NCBI GenBank assembly: GCA_900314845.1
Contig: OMWV01000022.1
Coordinates: forward strand, 1 to 64,000
Reading direction: 5' to 3'
Length of the DNA stretch: 64,000 nt
Source of the DNA: an uncultured Eubacteriales bacterium
GTDB taxonomy: Bacteria; Bacillota; Clostridia; Lachnospirales; Lachnospiraceae
Within the stretch, counting starts at the first letter, position 1; each line of letters starts with the position of its first letter. A model generated the notes under the pieces. It worked only from the letters and a program-made list of their open reading frames with translations. It was not told the origin of the DNA and ran no database searches. Made by a program: the position numbers and the translations under genes. Of the stretch, positions 32,708 to 42,003 are shown piece by piece.

Positions 32708-34414
32708 TTACTTGGAAGCAGCCTTGACAGCGTTCTTGTATACTCGGTTCAGAGCTACAGGATGGAACTCTATGCCGGTTACGCTGGGAGAGATCATCTC
32801 AGCGTTAGCCTGTGTATAGAGAGGAAGGATAACCGCGTCATCCATCACAATCTTCTCAGCGTCATAGAGAGTTGTCCAGCGCTTCTCAGGATCCTGAGCT
32901 GTCTCGCCCTTTGTGCACTCGTCTATGATCTTGTCATAGTCCGCATTGCTCCAGAGACCGTAGTTGTTCGGGTTGTCTGTATACCACATGCCAAGGTATG
33001 TCATAGGATCCGCGTAGTCAGGTCCCCATCTTGTGAGGCCGAGCTCAAAGTCGCCGTCCTGAAGCTGCTCTACCCTCTGCTTCTTGGGCTTTACATCGAG
33101 TGTAACTTCGAAGCCGGGCAGTGCCTTCTCCCACTGCTCCTTGAGGACAGTGGCAACCTTCTTGGGCGCGTCATCGGAATCAACGACCATGGAGAGGCTG
33201 AGCTTATCTATGCCGAGCTCTTCAAGGCCCTTCTTCCAGTACTCTGCTGCCTTATCTGCATCATATGCGCATACATCCTTGAACTTGTCCTGATCACCTG
33301 AGAAATCAGAGCCGTCCGGGCCTGTTGCGAACTGAAGAGGAACAGCTGTGTATGTAGGGATAGAGCCATCCTTGAGGACATCTGTTGTGATGGCTTCACG
33401 GTCGATAGCCATGGTCAGAGCCATGCGGATGTTCTTGTTGGCAAGTTCCTTTACCTTTGATACGTTCGGTGTTACATACCAGAGATAGCCGGCACCGATC
33501 GTCTGGAAGGCGGGATCGTCCTTAACCTGATCAACCTGCTCGCCGTTAACGAGTGTTGTGTCAAGTGAACCGCTCTGATAGTTCATGAGAGCTGTCTGAG
33601 AATCCTGGATAACCTGATAGTTGAGGCCTGCAAGCTTTACAGAGTCAGCGTTGTAGTAATCAGGGTTCTTCTTAAGGTGGAAAGCTGTTGCAGCAGGCTG
33701 ATAGTCATCGAGGATGAAAGCGCCGTTTGAGAGAACGGTATCAGGGCTTGTTGCAAAAGTATCCTTGCAGGAGTTGAAGAACTCCTCATTAACAGGATAG
33801 AATGTCGGGAAATACATCAGGGAAAGGAAATAGCTGACAGGCACGTTGAGCTGAACCTCAAGAGTCGTGTCATCTACAGCCTTAACGCCGAGTTCGGACT
33901 TATCCTTCTTGCCGCCGATGATATCAGCCGCGTTCTTTACCTGGCCGATATCGCTGAGCATGTAATTGTACTCGGATGCAACCGCGGGATCAACCGCTCT
34001 CTGCCAGCCAAATACGAAATCCTTGGCTGTAACAGGCTCTCCGTTGCTCCACTTTGCGTCATCACGCAGTGTGAATGTGTAGGTAAGACCGTCGTCAGAT
34101 ACCTTATAGTCCTTTGCGATCGCGTTGATCGGCTTGCCTTCTGCATCCATCTGCATCAGGCCGTCTGTGTAGTCAGCGATAACTTCGAATGAAGTACCGT
34201 CTGTTGCCTGCTGAGGGTCAAGGGACTCAACAGGTGTCTCAACCATGACATTGAGGTCATCCGTGCTGGCCTCTACGCTGCTGGCAGCGCCGCTTTCGCC
34301 TGCTGCTGCTCCGCTCTCTGCCGTGCTGGCGGAACCACCGCCGCAGCCTGCCAGGACGCTTCCTGCCATAACTACGCAAAGAGCAGCCGCAACTACGGCT
34401 TTTTTCTTCTTCAT
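32708..34414 (-). CDS. oppA: Oligopeptide-binding lipoprotein OppA
   Basis: The 568-residue solute-binding protein has a lipoprotein signal: MKKKKAVVAAALCVVMAGSV followed by the lipobox LAGC, with the cysteine lipid-anchored. A Ser/Ala/Gly/Glu-rich linker leads to a cluster-C peptide-binding domain (VETPVESLDPQQATDGTSFEV at its start, DYKVSDDGLTYTFTLRDDAKWSNGEPVTA as signature in part, KDFVFGWQRAVDP). It captures peptides outside the cell for OppBCDF. The start at 34414 has AAGGAGG; upstream in-frame codons fall in the leader. The gene is first in the operon. Confidence 0.95.
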   Translation of the reverse strand: MKKKKAVVAAALCVVMAGSVLAGCGGGSASTAESGAAAGESGAASSVEASTDDLNVMVETPVESLDPQQATDGTSFEVIADYTDGLMQMDAEGKPINAIAKDYKVSDDGLTYTFTLRDDAKWSNGEPVTAKDFVFGWQRAVDPAVASEYNYMLSDIGQVKNAADIIGGKKDKSELGVKAVDDTTLEVQLNVPVSYFLSLMYFPTFYPVNEEFFNSCKDTFATSPDTVLSNGAFILDDYQPAATAFHLKKNPDYYNADSVKLAGLNYQVIQDSQTALMNYQSGSLDTTLVNGEQVDQVKDDPAFQTIGAGYLWYVTPNVSKVKELANKNIRMALTMAIDREAITTDVLKDGSIPTYTAVPLQFATGPDGSDFSGDQDKFKDVCAYDADKAAEYWKKGLEELGIDKLSLSMVVDSDDAPKKVATVLKEQWEKALPGFEVTLDVKPKKQRVEQLQDGDFELGLTRWGPDYADPMTYLGMWYTDNPNNYGLWSNADYDKIIDECTKGETAQDPEKRWTTLYDAEKIVMDDAVILPLYTQANAEMISPSVTGIEFHPVALNRVYKNAVKAASK

Positions 34415-34470
34415 TACATCTTCCTCCTTGTAATGTGATCTTTCGGAAGTACTCTGTGTTCCTGGGGGTA

Positions 34471-34658
34471 AATAAAAAAGAACCCCTCTCTCAGGCAGAC
34501 CCGCCGGTCTCCCATCAAAAGGGGAAATATTCTCGTCAATTACCCTGTCAGCTGCCGGACAGTTTCCGTCAGCTTCCACAACACAAATCGAACCTGATTC
34601 GATTCTTTTGTACCCCCATACATGAGAAAATTGTAGCATAGTCCAAAATTTTCTGCAA
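34471..34658 (-). promoter_or_regulatory. oppA promoter and structured leader with terminator
   Basis: Promoter TTGCAG (34653-34658), 17 bases, TACAAT (34630-34635). The leader of about 210 bases has three stem-loops: AATCGAA/TTCGATT, AGCTG...CAGCT with inner CGGA/TCCG, and a last one with outer CCCCT/AGGGG (34520-34524, 34483-34487) and inner AGACC/GGTCT followed by TTCTTTTTTATTT. The last is terminator-like and lies before the oppA ribosome binding site. This is the shape of an attenuator or riboswitch, but I match it to no known class. Confidence 0.6.
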
Positions 34659-34743
34659 GAGCTTTTTCCTATATGGCCGGGGTGCTTTCCGAAATTGGAG
34701 TAAATTTCGTCAAAATTACCATAAAGGGCAAAAACGCCGTCCT

Positions 34744-36126
34744 TTAGTTCGCCTTCCTGCTCTGAGCGATCCGGCGGGCTACATAGACACCGCTTGCCGA
34801 CGCGTGGGAGAGAGAATGGGTCACGCCGCTTCCGTCTCCGATCACATACAGGCCCTTATGGCGGGTCTCAAGATTCTCATCTATGGAAACCTCCATGTTA
34901 TAGAACTTGACCTCGACACCGTAGAGGAGGGTATCCGCGTTGGCCGTGCCCGGAGCGATCTTGTCAAGGGCATATATCATCTCTATGATCCCGTCCAGGA
35001 TCCGTTTGGGCAGCACAAGGCTCAGATCGCCCGGCGTAGCCGCCAGCGTAGGCACGACAAAGCTCTCGTCTATCCTCTTCTTCGTGCTCCTGCGTCCGCG
35101 GATCAGATCGCCGAACCGCTGCACGATCACTCCCCCGCCCAGCATATTGGAAAGGCGGGCGATGCTCTCGCCGTAGCCGTTGCTGTCCTTAAAGGGCTCT
35201 GAAAAATGCTTTGCCACCAGCAGGGCGAAGTTTGTATTTTCCGTCTGCAGCTCCGGATTCTCATAGCTGTGGCCGTTGACCGTAACGATGCCGTTCGTAT
35301 TCTCCGCAACGACAGCCCCCTTGGGGTTCATGCAGAATGTCCTGACCAGATCCTCAAATTTCTCTGTGCGGTAGACGATCTTGCCCTCGTAGAGCTCGTC
35401 CGTGATATCCTGAAATACGACAGCCGGCAGTTCGACTCTGACGCCGATATCCACACGGTTGGACTTTGTAGGGATATCCAGGTCCGCGCACACATCCTCC
35501 ATCCAGGAGCTTCCGCTTCTGCCGACAGAGATGACGCAGTCCCTGCAGCTGTACTCATCCTTCTTTGTCCTCACCAGGTAGCCGCCATCCGCGATATCCA
35601 CCTTCTCAACAGGGGTGTCAAAGTAAAAATCCACCCTGCCCTCGAGCTCTGCCAGCAGATTCCCCAGGACGATATAGTTGATATCCGTGCCCAGATGACG
35701 CACAGAGGCGTCCAGAAGATGCAGATCATTCTGCATGCAGACGGTCTTATACCTTGTGTTGGCGGTAGAGTAAAGCCTGGTCCCCTCCCCGCCATGGCTC
35801 ATGTTTATGCCGTCAACATACTGCATAAGCTCCATGGCCTTCTTCTTGCCGATATATTCGTAGAGGGTGCCCCCGAAATCATTGGTCAGATTGTATTTCC
35901 CATCGGAAAATGCTCCGGCGCCGCCGAAACCGCTCATGATGGCGCAGGTCTTGCAGCTGACGCAGCTTTTTATCTTCTCCCCGTCTATGGGGCACTTCCT
36001 GGCCTCCAGCCTGCGGCCCCTCTCAAAAACAGCGACTTTCAGGTCCGGCGCGGTCTTTAAAAGCTCATAGGCGGAATATATGCCGCCCGGTCCGGCGCCG
36101 ACGATTATCACATCATATTTCTTCAT
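34744..36126 (-). CDS. FAD-dependent dehydrogenase (COG2509-like)
   Basis: The 460-residue flavoprotein has the Rossmann dinucleotide motif VGAGPGGIYSAYEL at about 9-22 and VFERG at the second strand end. It also has a four-cysteine patch CPIDGEKIKSCVSCKTC (45-61) and GFGGAGAFSDGKYNLT, which mark the uncharacterised FAD-dependent dehydrogenases of COG2509. The C-terminal GLYVIGDGSGVTHSLSHASASGVYVA is the second FAD site. The cysteines may hold a redox centre. The substrate is unknown. Its ATG overlaps the stop of the small upstream gene by four bases (ATGA), so both are co-translated. Confidence 0.85.
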   Translation of the reverse strand: MKKYDVIIVGAGPGGIYSAYELLKTAPDLKVAVFERGRRLEARKCPIDGEKIKSCVSCKTCAIMSGFGGAGAFSDGKYNLTNDFGGTLYEYIGKKKAMELMQYVDGINMSHGGEGTRLYSTANTRYKTVCMQNDLHLLDASVRHLGTDINYIVLGNLLAELEGRVDFYFDTPVEKVDIADGGYLVRTKKDEYSCRDCVISVGRSGSSWMEDVCADLDIPTKSNRVDIGVRVELPAVVFQDITDELYEGKIVYRTEKFEDLVRTFCMNPKGAVVAENTNGIVTVNGHSYENPELQTENTNFALLVAKHFSEPFKDSNGYGESIARLSNMLGGGVIVQRFGDLIRGRRSTKKRIDESFVVPTLAATPGDLSLVLPKRILDGIIEMIYALDKIAPGTANADTLLYGVEVKFYNMEVSIDENLETRHKGLYVIGDGSGVTHSLSHASASGVYVARRIAQSRKAN

Positions 36127-36479
36127 ACTGCATCCTTATCCTTCCTGATCTTCTTTAACTGGGAATATGTCATGCTCTCCGGCCAGCCGCCCTGCCCGTA
36201 CATGTCATTGAGCCAGGCGACAGCCGCCTCCTTGCCCTCGCCGCTGAATTCAAAATCCTTCTCCTTCATGAGAGCCTTGTCTGTATTTTCAAAGGAAAAG
36301 GGCTCCGGCCACACCGTGACATGGAGAACCGGCGGGATGACCGTCCCGTCTTCCTGCTGCTCCTGCTCCCGCTTTATCAGCCGGTAGCGCATCCCCTGAC
36401 AGCTGCCGGAGAATGGCTGGCCGTAATTATAATAATTCAGGGATAATATATCCGATTCCTTTATCATATTTCTCTTCAC
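36123..36479 (-). CDS. Small conserved cytoplasmic protein of unknown function
   Basis: I do not recognise this 118-residue protein. It shows a compact alpha/beta pattern: ESDILSLNYYNYGQPFSGSC, RYRLIKREQEQQEDG, a strand pair with LHVTVWPEPFSFENT, and a C-terminal helical part with WLNDMYGQGGWPESMTYSQLKKI. It has no membrane segment or signal. The GTG at 36479 has GAGAGGAC directly upstream; an ATG at 36467 is possible. Four-base overlap with the FAD gene suggests a joint task, perhaps as an accessory protein. Confidence 0.6.
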   Translation of the reverse strand: MKRNMIKESDILSLNYYNYGQPFSGSCQGMRYRLIKREQEQQEDGTVIPPVLHVTVWPEPFSFENTDKALMKEKDFEFSGEGKEAAVAWLNDMYGQGGWPESMTYSQLKKIRKDKDAV

Positions 36480-36498
36480 CGTCCTCTCCCATAAGAGA

Positions 36499-37689
36499 TC
36501 ATCCCGCGTAGTGGAGGGCGTCTATGGGATTCTTCCTGGCGGCCTTATTGGCCGGATAGAGGCCGAATATCACGCCGATGGCCAGGGAAAATACTGTGGC
36601 CAGTACGACGACGCCGGGCTCGAGCCCGAACTGGATCTTGCCCCAGACATCGCTGATGATCTTGAGGACAGCGCCCGACAGGGCCACGCCGATAAAGCAG
36701 CCTATGACGGAGATCATCATGGCCTCTATGAGAAACTGCAGGAGGATGCTGCCTCTGCCGGCTCCTATGGCCTTGCGGATGCCGATCTCCTTCGTCCTCT
36801 CCGTGACGGATACCAGCATGATGTTCATGATGCCGATGCCGCCGACCAGGAGGGAGATGGCCGCAACTCCTCCCATGACCAGGGACAGGGTCGACGTTAC
36901 ATCGCCCAGGATGTTCATGACTTCCTCAAAGTTTACGATATAGAAGGAATCTTCATCCCCGAACCTGTCCGTCAGCCAGTCTCCGACCTCGCTCTGGGCC
37001 GTCTTCAGATCCCCCTCTGCCGAAACCATGAAGGCGTTAATGCCGCTGCCCAGATCCGTCAGCCTGACAAGGGCGGTATAGGGTATGTAAATGCTGTAGA
37101 CGCTCATGCCGAACATCTGGGCATTTTGCTGAGAATTCTCCGCCTCTTTTATCACACCCACGATCGTGAGCGGATGGCCGGAAACGCTGATCTGCTCTCC
37201 CAGGGCCTGGGCGGGATCCCGCGTCCCCAGGATATCCTCTATGACTTCCTGGCTGACTACAGCCACATAGCTGTTATTGCGGTAATCTGTGTCCGTAATA
37301 TTCCTGCCCGCGGCAAGCTCTGTCTGTGCTATGCCCGCGTAGGATCCGTTTACCCCGTATATGCTGCCGCTCTCGCTGTTATGTCTGCTCTTTATCGTCC
37401 CCATGCTTGTCACATAGGGGCTGACAGAAGCGACATGGCTGCTCTTTTCTATATCCATCAGGTCTTCATACTTCAGGGACCGGCCGTTATCGTCGACAAC
37501 CGTCACCGTGAGGGAATTGCTTCCCATGCTGGATATGGAATCCGTGATGGAGCCGGTCGCCCCTGATACGATGGATACGAGCACAACAAGGGAAAATACT
37601 CCGATGATGATCCCCAGCATGGTGAGAAAGGACCGCATCTTGTTGGCCCGGATCGACTCCCATGCCATCTTAAGAGACTGAAGTATCAT
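36499..37689 (-). CDS. MacB/FtsX-type ABC transporter permease
   Basis: The 396-residue protein has the MacB permease plan. It has one membrane helix near the N terminus (RSFLTMLGIIIGVFSLVVLVSI), a large external MacB-type periplasmic-core domain of about 230 residues, and three C-terminal helices with the conserved GGIGIMNIMLVSVTERTKEIGIRKAIGA. Such permeases work with an ABC ATPase and an adaptor in export or envelope stress. The adaptor gene is 14 bases upstream, but no ATPase gene lies beside them. ATG 37689 (GAGG upstream) is preferred to GTG 37698, which lies directly on the ribosome binding site. Confidence 0.9.
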   Translation of the reverse strand: MILQSLKMAWESIRANKMRSFLTMLGIIIGVFSLVVLVSIVSGATGSITDSISSMGSNSLTVTVVDDNGRSLKYEDLMDIEKSSHVASVSPYVTSMGTIKSRHNSESGSIYGVNGSYAGIAQTELAAGRNITDTDYRNNSYVAVVSQEVIEDILGTRDPAQALGEQISVSGHPLTIVGVIKEAENSQQNAQMFGMSVYSIYIPYTALVRLTDLGSGINAFMVSAEGDLKTAQSEVGDWLTDRFGDEDSFYIVNFEEVMNILGDVTSTLSLVMGGVAAISLLVGGIGIMNIMLVSVTERTKEIGIRKAIGAGRGSILLQFLIEAMMISVIGCFIGVALSGAVLKIISDVWGKIQFGLEPGVVVLATVFSLAIGVIFGLYPANKAARKNPIDALHYAG

Positions 37690-37703
37690 GGTCCTCACTC
37701 CCT

Positions 37704-39854
37704 TTATCTCGTGGTGCTGCCTGTCTCCGCCTGCATCTCATTAAACATGCTGTAATCCTTCTGGGCCTTGAAGTAGCAGATATCCTGCCCTTCCTTCAGG
37801 CCGTCCGTGACCTCGGCTGTTTTGCCGTCCGAAAGCCCTGTCGTAACCTTTACCGGCCCTGTCAGTGTGCCGTCCGGCTCAGAGCCTGTGTATACAACAT
37901 CGCTCCCGTCCAGGGTCTGAATGGCTTCCACGGGGATCGTGAGCACATTTTCCTTCTTCTCTATATAGATGGTGGCGGTGGCGCTCATGCCAAACTTCAT
38001 TTCTTTGGCCTTTTTCAGCTTTATGCTGACCGGATATTTGCCCGATTCGCCTGAGCTGAGCTGGGAGACCTTTGTGATCTTCCCGTCGAACTTCTGCCCT
38101 TCTATGGCATCAAGAGATATGCTGACGCTCTGCCCCTTCTTGAGCTCGTTGATATCAAGCTCATCAACGTTTATCTTCAGGCAGGCATTCTTAACCGGAA
38201 CGATGCCGACAGCATCCGCCTCTTTTACCTGGCCTGACGTGTCTGCCTGGGCAAGACCTGACAAGGCACCCGCGTCCTGACTGCCCAGCAGGGAGGAAAG
38301 ATCCGCTCCGCTGGCAGAGGGCAGGCTTCCCATCAGGCCGGAGAGGGCATTCCCGGAAAGGCTCTTTGTCAGCTTCTTCGCCGACTTAGCCAGCTTTTTG
38401 CTGGCCTTCTCCAGCTCCTTTTCTATCTGCTTCTCCAGTTTGGGATAATTTTTTGACAGCTGACCCAGAACCTCAAGGGCCTGCTTCTGAGCCAGCCCAT
38501 TCAGGTATTCCTGCTCCTGTTTGCTGAGTCCGGATCCTCCCGGCACATAGGGGCAGGCTGCCACTGCCGTATCTATATATCCGTCACGGTCTGTATCATA
38601 GGAAGTGCTGACTGCCTGGGGGCAGGAGTCCACCTTGACCGTGACCTTTCCGTCCCTGCCTGCCAGATAATGACCCTGATCCGCCTTGATCGTGACAAGA
38701 GCTGTATAGGGCTGGCCGTCACTGAACTTATCAGTCTGAGGGAGCCACAGGATCTGAGCCTTGGCGTGCAGGTCTGCCGGCAGGCTGACCTCCTTCTGGG
38801 GGCTCGCCCCGGCCTTTGGCTCTTCTATGGAGATATTTATGCTGTCAAATTCGACCTTGGCGGGTTTTTCTCCTGTCTGCCCGGTCTGGCTTGTCTCTTC
38901 CTGCCTGTCTGTCTTCGTCTCGGCAGCCTTCTGAGTCTCCTCAGCCTTCTGGGCTTCCTCTGCCTTCTGGGTCTCATCTGCCTTCTGGCTCTCGGGAGCC
39001 TTCTGCGCCTGGGGAGCCTTCTGCGTTTTCCGGGACTGCTCCTCCTCTGAAGCTGCAGTCTCCTCCTGGGACTGGGGCTGTGCAGACCCTGTCAGCTGCC
39101 CGCCGGATACATAAACGACAGGCTCATTGCCAGCCAGGGAGTCCGTTCCCGCCGGAAGGGTCAGGCTGCCGGTCCCGCCGTCAGAGTCGTCGGAGTCTGA
39201 GCTGCCCGCGCTGCCTGCCGAGCCGCCCATATTGAGAAATGCTTTCAGGCTGCTGCTGTCAAAGCCCGCCGTGTCCGATGAACCTGACGTGCCGGAGACA
39301 GCGCTTACTTCCTCGCCCTCCGCTATATTTACCACGGAGACGACCCCGCCTGAATCTGCCCGGACCGTCTGGTCTTCCTTCAGCTTTTTCAGGGATTCTC
39401 TGGCCTTCTTCAGCCGGCCCACTTCTGTCTGGGCGATCTCCTTGCGCAGCTGATAATCCTCATCCTTTTTATCCAGTTTATCTATGTCCTCTTCGCCCTG
39501 GTCTATGGCCTCTTCCACATCGAGCAGCCTCTCTTTTACAGACATCTCGCTGACTTTGGCTATCTTATCGCCTTTTTCGACACTGTCGCCCTGCTCGACA
39601 TAGATCTTGTCTATCTCGACGCCGACCGGGATCTGGACATAGGAAGGATCGCCGGCTGTTATGCTGCCCGTGCCGACAACTGTCCTGCTGACGTCTCCCC
39701 TCTTCACCTGCTCTGTCACCAGGCCTTGGGTCGCCGCCTCCCGGCTGCGCTTTTTGGCCGTACTGTTTCCGTAGGCAAGTCCGCCGGCGACTACTGCTGC
39801 CGCCGCGCATAAAGCGATGATCCTTTTAAGACCCGGTCTTTTCTTACCAGCCAT
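37704..39854 (-). CDS. Efflux adaptor (HlyD/MacA-like) with long insert
   Basis: The 716-residue membrane fusion protein starts with a membrane anchor (RIIALCAAAAVVAGGLAYG). Then come the first half of the lipoyl-like domain (VQIPVGVEIDKIYVEQGDSVEKGDKI), a short hairpin, and a large insert. The insert has a Ser/Gly/Asp-rich part, a Gln-Lys-Ala-Glu repeat region (QKAPESQKADETQKAEEAQK) around 270-330, and an extra domain with DTDRDGYID, which looks like a calcium-binding loop. The beta-barrel half resumes at about 545 (INVDELDINELKKGQSVSI). MacA-type adaptors are about half this length. The permease gene follows; the ATPase is missing. ATG 39854 with AAGGAG is used. Confidence 0.85.
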   Translation of the reverse strand: MAGKKRPGLKRIIALCAAAAVVAGGLAYGNSTAKKRSREAATQGLVTEQVKRGDVSRTVVGTGSITAGDPSYVQIPVGVEIDKIYVEQGDSVEKGDKIAKVSEMSVKERLLDVEEAIDQGEEDIDKLDKKDEDYQLRKEIAQTEVGRLKKARESLKKLKEDQTVRADSGGVVSVVNIAEGEEVSAVSGTSGSSDTAGFDSSSLKAFLNMGGSAGSAGSSDSDDSDGGTGSLTLPAGTDSLAGNEPVVYVSGGQLTGSAQPQSQEETAASEEEQSRKTQKAPQAQKAPESQKADETQKAEEAQKAEETQKAAETKTDRQEETSQTGQTGEKPAKVEFDSINISIEEPKAGASPQKEVSLPADLHAKAQILWLPQTDKFSDGQPYTALVTIKADQGHYLAGRDGKVTVKVDSCPQAVSTSYDTDRDGYIDTAVAACPYVPGGSGLSKQEQEYLNGLAQKQALEVLGQLSKNYPKLEKQIEKELEKASKKLAKSAKKLTKSLSGNALSGLMGSLPSASGADLSSLLGSQDAGALSGLAQADTSGQVKEADAVGIVPVKNACLKINVDELDINELKKGQSVSISLDAIEGQKFDGKITKVSQLSSGESGKYPVSIKLKKAKEMKFGMSATATIYIEKKENVLTIPVEAIQTLDGSDVVYTGSEPDGTLTGPVKVTTGLSDGKTAEVTDGLKEGQDICYFKAQKDYSMFNEMQAETGSTTR

Positions 39855-39876
39855 GGGCACGCTCCTTCCCCCGTCT

Positions 39877-40362
39877 TCAGACGGATAATGTGATAGATCT
39901 TCCTGTGGGAATATATCTTCTATAGTGCACGCCCGCCGCGTCCAGCATTCTCTTGGACGCTATGACGCCGGCTGTGTCGGCATATTTGTCAGCCGCGTAG
40001 ATCAGCTCGCTGATCCCGCTCTGGATGATAGCCTTTGAACACTCATTGCAGGGGAAGAGGGTTACATACATCTTGCTCCCCTCCAGGCTTCCTCCGCGGA
40101 AATTCAAAATGGCATTGAGCTCGCTGTGGGTCACATAGACATACTTTGTGTCCAGGGGCTGACCCTCCCTGGCCCAGGGAAATACATCGTCAGAACAGCC
40201 TCTGGGGAAACCGTTGTAACCGATGGAAAGGATCTTGTTGTCCGTGCTGACGATACACGATCCCACCTGGCTGTTCGGGTCCTTTGACCTCAGAGCGGCG
40301 AGTTTGGCCACTCCCATAAAATACTCATCCCAGCTGATATAATCTGTTCTTTTGTCTGACAT
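39877..40362 (-). CDS. Deoxycytidylate deaminase (ComEB-like)
   Basis: The 161-residue zinc enzyme has the cytidine-deaminase-type site: THSELNAI (HxE) and LFPCNECSKAI (PCxxC), and the dCMP deaminase start SWDEYFMGVAKLAALRSKDPNSQVG. It turns dCMP into dUMP, a source of dTMP. GGAGGTG is seven bases before ATG 40362; an upstream GTG (40371) lies on that site. It sits between rpiB and the efflux adaptor in a compact minus-strand run. Confidence 0.93.
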   Translation of the reverse strand: MSDKRTDYISWDEYFMGVAKLAALRSKDPNSQVGSCIVSTDNKILSIGYNGFPRGCSDDVFPWAREGQPLDTKYVYVTHSELNAILNFRGGSLEGSKMYVTLFPCNECSKAIIQSGISELIYAADKYADTAGVIASKRMLDAAGVHYRRYIPTGRSITLSV

Positions 40363-40398
40363 AAGGGTCACCTCCGTCTGAAAGACCCGCCTGGCGTC

Positions 40399-40851
40399 TT
40401 ATTTCTCGATATTCTCCATATCGTCCATCTCGTTTATTCTTCTGATATGTCTCTCTCCCTGGGAAAATTCTGTCTCCAGGAAAGCTTTCAGGATCTCTAT
40501 GGCTGTGCCGGTCCCGATCACTCTGCCTCCCATGCCCAGGATATTGGCGTCATTGTGCTCTCTGCAGGCCTTCGCCATGAAGACATTGGCGCAGTTGGCA
40601 GCCCGGATCCCCTTGTATCTGTTGGCGGCGATCGTTATGCCGATGCCGGTGCCGCAGATCAGCACGCCCCTTTCACACTCCCCGGAAAGGACTGACCTTG
40701 CGACTCTGCCCGCGAATACGGGGTAATCGCAGGACTGCTTGTCATAGGTGCCGAAATTTTTAAATTCAATATTGTTGTCCTGAAGGTAAGAGATTACCTC
40801 CTGCATAAGATCAAAACCCGCATGGTCGCATCCAAGTGCTATCACTTTCAT
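40399..40851 (-). CDS. rpiB: Ribose-5-phosphate isomerase B
   Basis: The 150-residue enzyme of the RpiB/LacAB family has the N-terminal ALGCDHAGFDLM, the catalytic cysteine in GVLICGTGIG near residue 65, and the family motif ANVFMAKACREHNDANILGMGGR. It links ribulose 5-phosphate and ribose 5-phosphate. A GGAGG site precedes the start. It lies 63 bases after the Sua5 gene; Sua5-rpiB neighbourhood is common in Firmicutes. Confidence 0.95.
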   Translation of the reverse strand: MKVIALGCDHAGFDLMQEVISYLQDNNIEFKNFGTYDKQSCDYPVFAGRVARSVLSGECERGVLICGTGIGITIAANRYKGIRAANCANVFMAKACREHNDANILGMGGRVIGTGTAIEILKAFLETEFSQGERHIRRINEMDDMENIEK

Positions 40852-40914
40852 AAACCTCCTGTTTTTCCTAAATGATCTGCAGATAAAATATCCTGTCCCT
40901 GCCTGCCTTCCGGC

Positions 40915-41994
40915 CTAAAGCCGGATGATCTTGTGGCCGGCCGCCTTCAGAAGCCTGTTCATGATCGCGGTCCCAAGGCCCGCGCCGGCAAAGCTTTCTG
41001 AATAAATGTACTCTGCCCCATCCCTGTCCATGCGCCTTAAAACGTCATAGAGGTTGGCGGCTATGCTCTCCTCATGCTCCCGGGATCCTATGGTCTCCCG
41101 GATGCCGCACCGGTAAAGATTCCTCGTCTCCTCGGAGCAGATCACGGCCGTGCGCCTTCCCTGGCTCTCCCTGAGGGCGATCAGTTCATTTATCTTCGCC
41201 GCCACGGCCTGCCTGCCGCCCTCGACGATCGTAAGATCGCCCCTGGGGGCGTAGTGTTTGTACCTCATGCCCGGAGCCTTGGGCTTCTGCCCCGGGATCA
41301 GGCTGTCCGATACGATGGTGGGATCCACATCCACATGTCCTATGACATCCTCGAACATGGCCCTTGTGATATAGCCCGGCCTCAATATGGTGGGGACCGG
41401 GACGCTCAGATCTATGATAGAAGACTCCAGGCCGATATCACAGCGGCCTCCGTCTATGATCATATCGATCCTGCCGCCCAGGTCTTCCTCCACATGGGAG
41501 GCCAGCGTAGGGCTGGGCCTGCCGGATGTGTTGGCGCTGGGCGCCGCTATATAGACGCCGCTGCTGCGGATCAGCTCATAGGCCGCCGGGTGCGAAGGCA
41601 TGCGGATGGCCACGGTATCAAGGCCGCCTGTCGTCTCATGGGGGACAGCATCCGACTTGTTCAGGATCATGGTAAGGGGTCCCGGCCAGAAACGGTCTGC
41701 CAGCTTTAACGCATTCTCCGGGATCTCTCTTGCCAGAACCTTGAGGGCCTCCATATCGGCTATATGCACGATGAGCGGATTGTCCGAGGGTCTGCCCTTT
41801 GCCGCGTATATCTTCTGGGAAGCCCTGGGGTTTAACGCGTCCCCGCCCAGGCCGTAGACAGTCTCCGTGGGAAATGCCACCAGGCCGCCGTCCCTTAAGA
41901 TGCGCCCGGCCTGCTCCATGACGCCCGGATCCTTGTGATCCCTGTCATACTTCATGATTACGGTCTTCAATCTTATTACCTTCTTACTATTCAT
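40915..41994 (-). CDS. L-threonylcarbamoyladenylate synthase (Sua5/YrdC)
   Basis: The enzyme makes threonylcarbamoyl-AMP from threonine, bicarbonate and ATP for the t6A37 modification of ANN-decoding tRNAs. The 359 residues give the long Sua5 form: an N-terminal YrdC domain (GGLVAFPTETVYGLGGDA, KGRPSDNPLIVHI, SANTSGRPSPT) and a C-terminal Sua5 domain from about 245 (SPGMRYKHYAP variant GMRYKHYAPRGDL). Start codon choice is open: ATG 41994 has little support, while ATG 41955 or an intermediate TTG behind AAGAAGGT is possible. It starts 9 bases after the TagH-like gene. Confidence 0.92.
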   Translation of the reverse strand: MNSKKVIRLKTVIMKYDRDHKDPGVMEQAGRILRDGGLVAFPTETVYGLGGDALNPRASQKIYAAKGRPSDNPLIVHIADMEALKVLAREIPENALKLADRFWPGPLTMILNKSDAVPHETTGGLDTVAIRMPSHPAAYELIRSSGVYIAAPSANTSGRPSPTLASHVEEDLGGRIDMIIDGGRCDIGLESSIIDLSVPVPTILRPGYITRAMFEDVIGHVDVDPTIVSDSLIPGQKPKAPGMRYKHYAPRGDLTIVEGGRQAVAAKINELIALRESQGRRTAVICSEETRNLYRCGIRETIGSREHEESIAANLYDVLRRMDRDGAEYIYSESFAGAGLGTAIMNRLLKAAGHKIIRL

Positions 41995-42003
41995 CCCGTC
42001 AGA

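Noticed and set aside
34595-34620. tRNA-like TTCGATT arm in the oppA leader
   Set aside because: It is a single hairpin without acceptor, D or anticodon arms.
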